This document shows, one piece after another, positions 45,644 through 54,454 of a stretch of 64,000 nt of DNA. The stretch comes from CAXMNX01 sp964194845 (GTDB lineage Bacteria; Pseudomonadota; Alphaproteobacteria; Rhodobacterales; Rhodobacteraceae), in contig CAXMNX010000068.1 of NCBI GenBank assembly GCA_964194845.1, positions 1-64,000 on the forward strand, in the 5' to 3' direction. Each line of letters opens with the position of its first letter. The stretch's first letter is position 1. The position numbers were made by a program, and so were the translations under genes. The notes beneath the pieces were generated by a model. That model saw only the letters and a list, made by a program, of their open reading frames with translations, was not told the DNA's origin and searched no databases.

Positions 45644-46445
45644 TCCAACCCGGCCGGTTGGCCCAAGGATTATTTCTATCGCAAATCAAAAAGGCGGCGT
45701 GGGCAAAACCACGACCGCGATCAATCTGAGCGCGGCGCTGGCGGAGGATGGATTTAACGTCCTGCTTGTGGATCTGGATCCGCAGGGAAATGCGTCGACC
45801 GGGCTGGGCATCGCGCCGGACGAACGCGAATACACGACGTATGACCTTCTGTTGGACGACGCCGACCTGGATGATGTTATCCGCCCGACGCAAATCGAAG
45901 GGCTTTTGATCGCCCCGGCAACAACCGACCTAAGCTCGGCAGATATCGAGATGATGTCGACTGAAAAGCGCAGCTTTCTGCTATACGACGCGTTGCGACA
46001 GCCAAAAATGGACGCCTTCAATCTGGATATTATCCTGATTGACTGTCCGCCGTCGCTTAGCCTGCTGACGGTCAATGCGATGGTCGCGTCGCATTCTGTC
46101 CTGATCCCGCTGCAAAGCGAGTTTTTCGCCCTTGAAGGGTTGTCGCAACTGATGCTGACCATTCGCGAGGTGCGTCAGTCCGCAAACGCCGACCTTAGAA
46201 TCGAAGGCGTCCTTCTGACGATGTACGACAGCCGCAACAACCTGAGCCTTCAGGTCGAGGCCGATGCGCGCGCCACATTGGGCGAACTGGTTTTTAAGAC
46301 AATTGTGCCAAGAAATGTTCGTGTGTCCGAAGCGCCATCGTTCGCGAAGCCTGTTATTTCGTATGATTCGATGTCGAAAGGCAGCATAGCCTATCGCGCT
46401 CTGGCACAAGAAGTGGTAGAGCGACTGGAACAATCTACATCATAA
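45636..46445 (+). CDS. parA: Chromosome partitioning ATPase ParA
   Basis: A 269-residue deviant Walker ATPase that forms a DNA-bound gradient to move ParB–parS complexes. Motif KGGVGKTT at 19–26, DLDPQGNASTG and LIDCPPSLSLLT are present. I chose GTG 45636, with GGAGAG eight bases upstream; a TTG at 45621 would add five residues and destroy that spacing. Overlaps the rsmG end by 8 bases. Confidence 0.96.
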   Translation: MPDPTRPVGPRIISIANQKGGVGKTTTAINLSAALAEDGFNVLLVDLDPQGNASTGLGIAPDEREYTTYDLLLDDADLDDVIRPTQIEGLLIAPATTDLSSADIEMMSTEKRSFLLYDALRQPKMDAFNLDIILIDCPPSLSLLTVNAMVASHSVLIPLQSEFFALEGLSQLMLTIREVRQSANADLRIEGVLLTMYDSRNNLSLQVEADARATLGELVFKTIVPRNVRVSEAPSFAKPVISYDSMSKGSIAYRALAQEVVERLEQSTS

Positions 46446-46454
46446 GGTAGGCAT

Positions 46455-47363
46455 ATGGCACAGGCAAAGACAGAACGCAGGGGGCTTGGGCGCGGCTTGT
46501 CGGCGTTGATGTCGGACATTGATCCGACACCGGCACGCAAGGCGGATGCGCCGACGCGCAAAACTGAAGTCTTTATCCCCGTCGACCGCATTTCGCCAAA
46601 CCCCAATCAGCCGCGGCGGAACTTCACCGAAGACGCGCTTAAGGAGCTGGCGGCGTCCATCCGCCAGAAAGGCATCATTCAGCCGCTGATCCTGCGGCGC
46701 GATCCGCGAAACGCCGACGGATATGAGATTGTCGCGGGCGAGCGGCGCTGGCGGGCCGCCCAGCGCGCCCAGCTGCACGAGGTGCCGGCAATTGTGCGCA
46801 ATCTTGACGACACGCAAGTCCTCGAGATCGCGATCATCGAGAACATTCAGCGCGCCGATCTGAATGCCGTGGAGGAAGCGGCGGGTTATCGCCAGCTGAT
46901 GGACCGCTTTGGTCACACGCAGGAAAAGCTAGCCGAAGCGCTTGGTAAAAGCCGAAGCCATATCGCAAACTTGCTTCGGTTGCTGACGCTGCCGGAAACA
47001 GTGTTGGATTTGCTGCGCGAGAGCAAGCTTTCAGCCGGGCATGCCCGGGCATTGGTGACCGCGCATGATCCGATCGGCCTGGCGCAGCAGGTAGTCAAAA
47101 AAGGGCTGTCCGTTCGCCAGACCGAAGCGCTGGCCAGGGGCGAGGCTGCCGCCAGGTCAACAAACGACAACGGCGCGCCAGCGAAAGACGCGGATACAAA
47201 AGCGCTTGAAAAAGACCTGAGTGCCGCGCTTGGAATGCCGGTGTCGATCAAAAGCCTGCCGGGGGCCATCAGCGGAGCAGTGACAATCCGCTACAAGGAT
47301 CTTGAGCAGCTTGACGAAGTTTGCAGGCGTATTTCCGTGACGACGGGCGCGGGCGAAGTTTAG
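46455..47363 (+). CDS. parB: Chromosome partitioning protein ParB
   Basis: A 302-residue CTPase clamp that loads at parS. N-terminal GLGRGLSALM, PRRNFTEDALKELAASI, the CTP-binding YEIVAGERRWRAAQRA, helix-turn-helix TQEKLAEALGKSRSHIAN, and a C-terminal dimer domain. Starts 9 bases after parA. Confidence 0.97.
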   Translation: MAQAKTERRGLGRGLSALMSDIDPTPARKADAPTRKTEVFIPVDRISPNPNQPRRNFTEDALKELAASIRQKGIIQPLILRRDPRNADGYEIVAGERRWRAAQRAQLHEVPAIVRNLDDTQVLEIAIIENIQRADLNAVEEAAGYRQLMDRFGHTQEKLAEALGKSRSHIANLLRLLTLPETVLDLLRESKLSAGHARALVTAHDPIGLAQQVVKKGLSVRQTEALARGEAAARSTNDNGAPAKDADTKALEKDLSAALGMPVSIKSLPGAISGAVTIRYKDLEQLDEVCRRISVTTGAGEV

Positions 47364-47401
47364 GGCGGATTGCACGGAATTCGGCTCAAAATTCGCCGCC
47401 C
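47363..47401 (+). terminator. Possible terminator hairpin after parB
   Basis: Right after the parB stop, GGGCGG (47363–47368) pairs with CCGCCC (47396–47401), and an inner stem GAATT/AATTC strengthens it. There is no run of T after the stem, so termination may need Rho. It separates parB from the convergent hemW. Confidence 0.35.
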
Positions 47402-47472
47402 CTCGACCAGCATTCTGCCGACCTCGAACGTAAATATTGATGGATTGTGGCCCGCTGAAAACGCAAACTACT

Positions 47473-48609
47473 TTAGGCGAGCAACGCACGTATAATCGCG
47501 TTTAGTATGGGTCGCCCGCGTGTCAACACACATAGGCGGCCGCCGCTAATCTGGATCGCCGGGTAACCACACAACGCATTGATTTCATTAACTTTATCTT
47601 CCGATCCGCCAATCCAATCTACCGGAATACCCTCGGTCAAACGTAGCCCCATCAAGACGCGCTCGGCGTGCATATCAGCCCTCGTGAGCGCAGAGCGCGC
47701 CATCTCACCGCTTCCAGATGCAACCGCCGCCAACCAGCGGCCCGGATTGCGAGCCGCCTCGGTTGCATAGCGCCGCCCGGCAAGCGTTAACCGCCCATGC
47801 GCGCCCGGCCCGATCCCAACCCAGTCGCCGTTTCGCCAGTAAATCAGATTATGTCGCGACTGCGCGCCCGGACGGGCGTGATTGGAGATCTCGTAGGCGG
47901 CAAATCCTGCATCCGACGTCAGATCCTGCGTCAGCAGATACATGTCCGCAGCCATGTCGTCGTCGGGAAGGCCGCGAAGCCCGCCGCGCGCGTGACGGTC
48001 GCCAAATGCTGTGCCGGGCTCGACAGTAAGTTGATAAAGCGAGATATGATCCGCCGCCAACGCCAGCGCGCCCGAAAGTTCCTGCCGCCACTCGGCCAGG
48101 GATTGACCCTGGCGGGCATAAATCAGGTCGAGCGACACCCGGTCGAATGTATCGCGCGCCAGCTCGAAGGCGGTTCGGCCCTCATCGGCACTATGCAACC
48201 GGCCAAGCTTCTTAAGGTCCGGATCGTTCAGCGCCTGAAGACCTACTGAGACGCGATTAATCCCAGCGTCACGAAACGCCCGAAATCGCCCGGCCTCGAC
48301 AGATGTCGGATTTGCCTCAAGCGTAATTTCAATGTCGTTTGAGACGTGCCAGCCTGTGCGAACCGCCTCCAGCACCCGCGCAACGGTGTCCGGCGCCATC
48401 AGGCTTGGGGTGCCGCCACCAAAAAACACGCTGTCCAGAACGCGGCCCTCAGTTTCACGCGCATAACGCTTAATTTCGACGATATAGGCACTAATCCAGG
48501 CGGATTGGTCAATTTCGGCAGCGACATGACTGTTAAAATCGCAATAGGGGCACTTGGCCTGACAAAATGGCCAATGGATATAAAGCCCAAAACCGGGGCG
48601 ATCATCCAT
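47473..48609 (-). CDS. hemW: Radical SAM haem chaperone HemW
   Basis: A 378-residue radical SAM protein. The Fe–S motif CxxxCxxC uses C16, C20, C23 (FCQAKCPYCDF). It has the HNxxYW motif (RHNLIYWRNG) and lacks the extra features of true HemN, so it is HemW, a haem-binding protein that delivers haem to respiratory enzymes. Overlaps rdgB by 8 bases in the operon rph–rdgB–hemW. Confidence 0.93.
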   Translation of the reverse strand: MDDRPGFGLYIHWPFCQAKCPYCDFNSHVAAEIDQSAWISAYIVEIKRYARETEGRVLDSVFFGGGTPSLMAPDTVARVLEAVRTGWHVSNDIEITLEANPTSVEAGRFRAFRDAGINRVSVGLQALNDPDLKKLGRLHSADEGRTAFELARDTFDRVSLDLIYARQGQSLAEWRQELSGALALAADHISLYQLTVEPGTAFGDRHARGGLRGLPDDDMAADMYLLTQDLTSDAGFAAYEISNHARPGAQSRHNLIYWRNGDWVGIGPGAHGRLTLAGRRYATEAARNPGRWLAAVASGSGEMARSALTRADMHAERVLMGLRLTEGIPVDWIGGSEDKVNEINALCGYPAIQISGGRLCVLTRGRPILNAIIRALLA

Positions 48610-49213
48610 CGGGCAAAATCGCCTTCAGTTTTCGAAAAGCGTCAGCGCGGTGGCTGATCTGGTTTTTTTGCCAGCGGTCCATCTCGCCGAAGGTGATCTC
48701 ATAGCCGTCTGGTTGGAATACCGGGTCATAGCCGTGGCCCTTATCGCCGCGCATTGGCCAGACAACCTGACCCTCCATACGGCCTTTGAAAATTTCGTCG
48801 TGCCCGTCGGGCCATGCAAGCACAAAGGTGCAACAAAACCGCGCGGTGCGCGGGTGCGCGGCATTGGCCGCCTCAAGCTCCTCCTGCGCACGCGTCATCG
48901 CCATTACGAAATCGCGGCCATCTGCCGTTTCCGCCCAATCCGCGGTGTAAACGCCGGGCGCACCGCCCAATGCGTCAATTTCGATCCCGGAATCGTCTGC
49001 CAATGCGGGAAGCCCGGTTGCGCTGGCAGCGGCGTGCGCTTTGATGCGGGCGTTTTCAACGAAGGTGGTCCCGGTTTCTTCCGGTTCGGGCAACCCCTTC
49101 GCCGCGGCACCGACAACCGAAATACCATGATCCTTAAGAAGCGCCTGCACCTCCTCAAGCTTACCCCGGTTATGGGTCGCGACAAGCAGGACGCTGTCGG
49201 CGAACTTTCGCAT
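48602..49213 (-). CDS. rdgB: XTP/dITP pyrophosphatase RdgB
   Basis: A 203-residue Ham1-type enzyme removing non-canonical purine triphosphates. LLVATHNRGKLEEVQALL at the start, ETGTTFVENARIKA, LPALADDSGIEIDALGG and the terminal ISHRADAFRKL are diagnostic. Overlaps the rph stop by one base (TAATG). Confidence 0.95.
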   Translation of the reverse strand: MRKFADSVLLVATHNRGKLEEVQALLKDHGISVVGAAAKGLPEPEETGTTFVENARIKAHAAASATGLPALADDSGIEIDALGGAPGVYTADWAETADGRDFVMAMTRAQEELEAANAAHPRTARFCCTFVLAWPDGHDEIFKGRMEGQVVWPMRGDKGHGYDPVFQPDGYEITFGEMDRWQKNQISHRADAFRKLKAILPDG

Positions 49214-49923
49214 TACTGCAAGGCAGTCAACTGGACCGCGACGAGTTGCGAAGTCCCGTCCGCCGCCAGGCCAAGCAATGTGTCCAGCTGATCCCTGGAA
49301 AATGTCGCTCCTTCGGCAGACATCTGAACTTCGACTAACTTGCCCGATCCCGTCATCACAAAATTTCCGTCCACGCCGGCTTCGCTGTCTTCGGGATAGT
49401 CAAGATCAAGCACGGGCTGGCCTGCATAAAGACCGCAGGAAACCGCAGCCACATGATCGGTGATCGGGTCCGAGGTGGCAGCGCCGGTTTTCAGAAGCTT
49501 ATTGACGGCAAGGCGCAACGCGATCCAGCCACCGGTGATCGAAGCACAACGCGTGCCACCGTCGGCCTGAATCACGTCGCAGTCGACCACGATCTGGCGT
49601 TCACCCAAAGCGGAACGATCAACACAGGCGCGCAGCGACCGGCCAATCAGGCGCTGAATTTCCTGGGTTCGCCCGGATTGTCCGCGCTTGGCTTCGCGCT
49701 GGCTGCGCGTGTGGGTGGCGCGCGGCAACATTCCATATTCGGCGGTTACCCAACCCAGCCCGGAATTCTTCATCCAGGGCGGAACACGCTCGTCGATCGA
49801 CGCCGTACATAAGACATGCGTGTCCCCGCAACGGATCAAGCACGACCCTTCGGCGTGGCGAATGACGCCGGTTTCAATTGTCACCTGACGCATTTCGCTG
49901 ACGTCTCGACCCGAAGGGCGCAT
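49213..49923 (-). CDS. rph: Ribonuclease PH
   Basis: A 236-residue phosphorolytic 3' exonuclease for tRNA maturation. MRPSGRDVSEMR, the GWVTAEYGMLPRATHTRSQRE loop, VDCDVIQADGGTR and LDLDYPEDSEAGVD are typical. Complete length, so unlike the broken copy in E. coli K-12. First gene of the rph–rdgB–hemW operon, divergent from hrcA with 119 bases between. Confidence 0.96.
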   Translation of the reverse strand: MRPSGRDVSEMRQVTIETGVIRHAEGSCLIRCGDTHVLCTASIDERVPPWMKNSGLGWVTAEYGMLPRATHTRSQREAKRGQSGRTQEIQRLIGRSLRACVDRSALGERQIVVDCDVIQADGGTRCASITGGWIALRLAVNKLLKTGAATSDPITDHVAAVSCGLYAGQPVLDLDYPEDSEAGVDGNFVMTGSGKLVEVQMSAEGATFSRDQLDTLLGLAADGTSQLVAVQLTALQ

Positions 49924-50042
49924 TGGAATACCTATCTTGGAAATGTGCGCGGTTCATAGTCGGCGACGTGATGCTCAGCAACCCCGATTGACGCCGACCG
50001 CCGCTTGCCTTTAATTGCACCGCCTTCAAGGTTTCAAATCCC

Positions 50043-51113
50043 ATGAGTGACGCAAGCAAACTTCTGGAAGAAATGAACGGCCGGTCGCGTGAGGTGTTCC
50101 GCCGCGTTGTGGAAGGATATCTTCAATCGGGCGACCCTGTCGGCTCGCGAACGCTGACGCGCGAATTGAGCGAGAAGATAAGCGCCGCCACCGTGCGAAA
50201 TGTCATGCAAGACCTCGAGTATCTGGGCCTGCTGGATTCGCCGCACGTTTCAGCCGGGCGGATCCCGACGCATTTGGGGCTGCGAATGTTCGTCGATGGG
50301 CTACTGGAAATCCGCGACCTGACGGACGAAGATCGCGAGGCAATCGACGGCTCGACCGGAAGTAATGTCGGCGATGTCGGCGAGGTGCTGGACAGGGTCG
50401 GATCGGCGCTTTCTGGCGCGACGCAGGGGGCAAGTCTGGTTTTAACGCCAAAGCACGAAGCACCGGTGAAACATATCGAGTTCGTCAGCCTGGCCCATGA
50501 CCGTGCGCTGGTGGTTCTGGTGTTTGCCGACGGACACGTCGAAAATCGTGTGTTCGTGCCGCCGCCCGGACAAACGCCAAGCTCGATGCGCGAGGCCGCG
50601 AATTTTCTCAATTCGATTGTCGAAGGACACACTCTTTCCGATCTTGGCCGTGTGATTGCAATTGAGATCGCGGCGCGGCGCCAGGAGCTTGACCAGCTAG
50701 CGCGCGAACTGGTGGAGAACGGCGAGGCAATCTGGGAGGACGAGGGCGCACCTTACGAGCGTCTGATCGTTCGTGGGCGCGCAAACCTGGTTGGCGTGAA
50801 CGAAGAGGAAGAAGAACTTGAGCGCATCAAAAGCCTGTTCGATGACCTGGAGCGCAAGCGCGACATCGCAGATTTTCTTGACCTTGCCGAGGGCGGCGAG
50901 GGCGTACGAATTTTTATTGGCTCCGAGAACAAGCTTTTTTCACTTTCGGGTTCCTCTTTGGTTGTGTCTCCCTATATGAACGCGGATCGAAAGATTGTCG
51001 GTGCGGTGGGCGTGATTGGCCCGACGCGACTGAATTACGGGCGCATCGTGCCCATTGTTGACTATACGGCCCAATTGGTTGGCCGGCTGATTTCTGATCG
51101 AGGGCAAGGATGA
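50043..51113 (+). CDS. hrcA: Heat-inducible transcription repressor HrcA
   Basis: A 356-residue repressor of groESL-type operons through CIRCE. Winged-helix N-terminus (YLQSGDPVGSRTLTREL, SAATVRNVMQDLEYLG) and a dimer/inserted domain, ending GVIGPTRLNYGRIVPIVDYTAQLV. No CIRCE element was found upstream of it here, so it may not be self-regulated by that site. Overlaps grpE by 4 bases. Confidence 0.95.
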   Translation: MSDASKLLEEMNGRSREVFRRVVEGYLQSGDPVGSRTLTRELSEKISAATVRNVMQDLEYLGLLDSPHVSAGRIPTHLGLRMFVDGLLEIRDLTDEDREAIDGSTGSNVGDVGEVLDRVGSALSGATQGASLVLTPKHEAPVKHIEFVSLAHDRALVVLVFADGHVENRVFVPPPGQTPSSMREAANFLNSIVEGHTLSDLGRVIAIEIAARRQELDQLARELVENGEAIWEDEGAPYERLIVRGRANLVGVNEEEEELERIKSLFDDLERKRDIADFLDLAEGGEGVRIFIGSENKLFSLSGSSLVVSPYMNADRKIVGAVGVIGPTRLNYGRIVPIVDYTAQLVGRLISDRGQG

Positions 51114-51670
51114 ACGACCCGGACGCAAAAAAACCACTGCCCGACGACGAGCTGATCGACATAGGCAGCCCCGAGGCCCTGGAAGATCCGTCAGACGACG
51201 AGCAGCTTGCCGCGCTTGAGCTCGAGCGGGACGAGTATAAGGATAGATTTATGCGGGCGCTGGCGGGTGCCGAAAATTCGCGCAAACGCTCTGAGCGCGA
51301 CAGGCGCGAAGCCGAGCAATACGGCGGCTCGCGGCTGGCACGCGATCTTTTGCCTGTATTTGACAACATGCGGCGCGCAATCGAATCAATTCCTGAAGAA
51401 AACCGCGAGACGAACAAAGCGGTTATCGAAGGTGTCGAGCTGACCATGCGCGAACTGGTCAGCGTGTTCAAAAAACACGGGATCGAGCCGATATCACCGC
51501 AGGTTGGCGACAAGTTTGACCCGCAGCTGCACGAAGCAATGTTTGAAGCGCCCGTCCTCGGAACAAAAGCGGGCGAAATTATTCAGGTGAGTGCGGATGG
51601 CTTTATGCTGCACGACCGGCTGCTGAGACCAGCGAAAGTTGGTGTCAGCTCGACGACAGGGCGCGCATAA
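51110..51670 (+). CDS. grpE: Nucleotide exchange factor GrpE
   Basis: A 186-residue DnaK exchange factor: acidic N-terminus, long coiled coil (ELERDEYKDRFMRALAGAENSRKR) and beta domain with FDPQLHEAMFEAP and GFMLHDRLLRPAKVGVS. Coupled to hrcA. It converges on mutS with only 3 bases between stops. Confidence 0.96.
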   Translation: MNDPDAKKPLPDDELIDIGSPEALEDPSDDEQLAALELERDEYKDRFMRALAGAENSRKRSERDRREAEQYGGSRLARDLLPVFDNMRRAIESIPEENRETNKAVIEGVELTMRELVSVFKKHGIEPISPQVGDKFDPQLHEAMFEAPVLGTKAGEIIQVSADGFMLHDRLLRPAKVGVSSTTGRA

Positions 51671-51673
51671 ATT

Positions 51674-54334
51674 TCATTTGCCCGTCGGCTTAACATTCAG
51701 CAACGCCTTGATCTCGTAAAGCGCACTTAGCGCTTCCCTTGGCGTCATCTCATCCGGCAGTATTTCAGCAATTTTCGTCTCTAATCCGGACGATTTTGCC
51801 GAAATGGCGGGTTCGCGGTGTGTTGTTGCCGCGAAAAGTGGAAGGTCGTCGATTAACGCTTTTTGCCGCGCTCCGCCCTCGCGCTCGCCCTTTTCAAGCG
51901 CGTCAAGAACAACGCGCGCGCGCGCCACGACGGTTGGCGGCAATCCGGCAAGCTTGGCGACCTGAACGCCATAACTCCGGTCCGCCGCGCCCATTTTGAC
52001 CTCATGAAGAAAGATAACCTCGCCTTCCCACTCCTTGACGGCCACGGTGGCATTCCGCACACTGCTCATCTTGTCGGCAAGCTGGGCCATCTCGTGATAG
52101 TGCGTCGCAAACAGCGCACGGCAGCGATTAACGTCGTGAAGGTGTTCAAGCGTTGCCCAGGCAATACTCAAACCGTCGTATGTCGCCGTGCCACGCCCAA
52201 TTTCATCCAGAATAACAAGCGCTTGGCCGTCCGCCTGATTTAGGATCGCGGCGGTCTCAACCATCTCGACCATAAATGTCGAACGCCCGCGCGCAAGATC
52301 ATCCGCCGCCCCGACGCGGCTAAAAAGCTGGCTGACCATGCCGATGTGCGCGGCGCGTGCCGGCACGAAGCTTCCCGCCTGAGCCAAAAGCGCGATCAGT
52401 GCGTTCTGGCGCAGAAAGGTGGATTTACCGGCCATGTTGGGCCCGGTCAGAAGCCAGATTGACCCGTTGCCGCCGCCGCTTAATTCGCAATCGTTGGCGA
52501 TAAAGGGCGCGCCTTCGGATTTTAGCGCCGTTTCGACAACCGGGTGCCGCCCGCCTTCGATGCGAAACGAATGGTCGGTATCAATGACCGGACGACTCCA
52601 TTCTTCGGCCTCGGCAATCGTTGCAAGGCCCGTGATGACATCCAATTCGGCAAGGCCCTTTGCGGCGGCACCCAATTTCCCCGAAGTCGCCAATACAGCG
52701 TCCTTTAGGCCTTCATAGAGACGCTTTTCTATCTCCAGCGCGCGCGAGCCAGCGCTCATAATTTTGGCTTCCATGTCGGCAAGATCGACCGTGGTAAACC
52801 GCACTGCGTTGGCAGTCGTTTGCCGATGGATGAACCGCTCGCTCAGCGGCGACGACAACATTTTCTGGGCATGTGTCGCGGTCGTTTCAATGAAATAGCC
52901 CAGCACATTGTTGTGCTTGATCTTTAGCGAAGCGACGCTGGTTTCGCGGGCATAATCGGCCTGATACCCGGCAATGACACCGCGCCCCTGGTCGCGTAGC
53001 TTCCGCGCCTCGTCCAGATCCGAGTCATATCCGGCAGCAATAAAGCCGCCGTCGCGGGCCAGCAGCGGCGGCTCGGGCACCAATGCGGCGTCAAGAAGCG
53101 CCCGGAGCCGCTCAAATCCAACCAGGTCTTTTGACAGACCCGAGATAAGTGCGGGCAATTCGCCAGCTAGATGATCTGCAATGAAACCGGCCTGCTCGAC
53201 CGCGTTGCGAATCGCTGCAAGGTCGCGGGGACCGCCGCGATCCAGCGCGACCCTGGACAGCGCACGGTCAATGTCGGGAGATTTTCGGAGTGATTCCCGG
53301 ATACTATGCCGTAGCTCTGTCTCGCGAAGCATGTGATCAATCGCGTCCAGCCGCATCTCGATCAGACCTGCATCCCGGGATGGCGACGAAATCCGACGCT
53401 CCAGCAAGCGCCCGCCCGCGGCCGTCACCGTGCGATCTATCGCCCCCAGAAGCGACCCATCACGCCCGCCGCTTAGCGCCTGCGTCAGTTCAAGATTTCG
53501 CCGCGTCGCCGCGTCAATTTGCATCGTCGCGCCGGGTGATTCGCGAATTGGCGGCCGAAGAAGCGGCAATTTGCCCCTCTGCGTCAACTCCAGATAGTCG
53601 AATATCGCGCCCATCGCCGAAAGCTCCGCCCGCGTGAAGGCGCCATAGGGGTCCAGACTTTCGACATTGTAGTGCGCTCTAAGGCGCCGCCGTGCCGACT
53701 GGCTATCAAAGCTCGCCCCCGGAAGCGGTGTAAGCGACGATCCGATATCAGTCACTAAATTGGCGAATTCCCCCTCTTTCTGGTCCGAAATCAGCACCTC
53801 GCGTGGAAGAAGGCGGGCAAGCTCTGGACCAAATCGCGCAGATGTTGTCGACAAAACCCGAAATTCGCCGGTCGAAATATCGGCCCAGGCAATTGCCGCC
53901 TCGCCACGGACTTGCGCCAGTGCGGCAAGAAAATTGTGCCGCCGCGCGTCCAGAAGCCCCTCTTCCGTCAGCGTGCCGGGCGTCACAAGCCGCACGACCC
54001 CGCGCTTCACTACCGACTTTGCGCCACGCTTTTTCGCTTGCGCCGGGTCTTCAAGCTGTTCGCAAACGGCGACGCGAAAACCCTTTCGGATCAATGTCAG
54101 CAGATAACCCTCGGCGGCGTGGACCGGAACGCCACACATGGGAATGTCCGCCCCCAGATGCTTGCCGCGTTTCGTCAGCGCGATATCCAGCGCCTGAGCC
54201 GCCGCAACGGCGTCGTCAAAAAACAGCTCGTAAAAGTCGCCCATCCGATAAAACAGAAGCGCGCCCGAATGGTCGGCCTTAATTTCCAGATATTGCGCCA
54301 TCATCGGGGTGACGGCGGCGTTGGCAACGGTCAC
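51674..54334 (-). CDS. mutS: DNA mismatch repair protein MutS
   Basis: An 886-residue mismatch-recognition ATPase. The mismatch-binding Phe–Glu motif GDFYELFFDDA is near residue 35, connector and clamp domains follow, and the ATPase has GPNMAGKST, LVILDEIGRGTATYDGLS and FATHYHEM. A TPxQ-like start (VTPMMAQYLEIK) fits alphaproteobacterial MutS. Divergent from maeB with 120 bases between. Confidence 0.97.
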   Translation of the reverse strand: MTVANAAVTPMMAQYLEIKADHSGALLFYRMGDFYELFFDDAVAAAQALDIALTKRGKHLGADIPMCGVPVHAAEGYLLTLIRKGFRVAVCEQLEDPAQAKKRGAKSVVKRGVVRLVTPGTLTEEGLLDARRHNFLAALAQVRGEAAIAWADISTGEFRVLSTTSARFGPELARLLPREVLISDQKEGEFANLVTDIGSSLTPLPGASFDSQSARRRLRAHYNVESLDPYGAFTRAELSAMGAIFDYLELTQRGKLPLLRPPIRESPGATMQIDAATRRNLELTQALSGGRDGSLLGAIDRTVTAAGGRLLERRISSPSRDAGLIEMRLDAIDHMLRETELRHSIRESLRKSPDIDRALSRVALDRGGPRDLAAIRNAVEQAGFIADHLAGELPALISGLSKDLVGFERLRALLDAALVPEPPLLARDGGFIAAGYDSDLDEARKLRDQGRGVIAGYQADYARETSVASLKIKHNNVLGYFIETTATHAQKMLSSPLSERFIHRQTTANAVRFTTVDLADMEAKIMSAGSRALEIEKRLYEGLKDAVLATSGKLGAAAKGLAELDVITGLATIAEAEEWSRPVIDTDHSFRIEGGRHPVVETALKSEGAPFIANDCELSGGGNGSIWLLTGPNMAGKSTFLRQNALIALLAQAGSFVPARAAHIGMVSQLFSRVGAADDLARGRSTFMVEMVETAAILNQADGQALVILDEIGRGTATYDGLSIAWATLEHLHDVNRCRALFATHYHEMAQLADKMSSVRNATVAVKEWEGEVIFLHEVKMGAADRSYGVQVAKLAGLPPTVVARARVVLDALEKGEREGGARQKALIDDLPLFAATTHREPAISAKSSGLETKIAEILPDEMTPREALSALYEIKALLNVKPTGK

Positions 54335-54454
54335 TGCGCGGTTCCCCAGAGTGTTTCGGCGAATCTAACCGGCCCCGCCGCGACACGAAAGCGAAAATGC
54401 TTCTGCTTGCCCCCGGCGACGCACCCGATAAGGATGGCGTGCAGGGAGAAAGCA

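Noticed and set aside
47363..47401. Possible second copy of the GCGGATTGC repeat after parB
   Set aside because: Only nine bases match the 21324 element and the terminal inverted-repeat layout is absent; it is better read as a hairpin.
53912..54454. Upstream extension of maeB across mutS
   Set aside because: It is antisense to conserved MutS sequence, and the true maeB start is ATG 54455 with a ribosome site.
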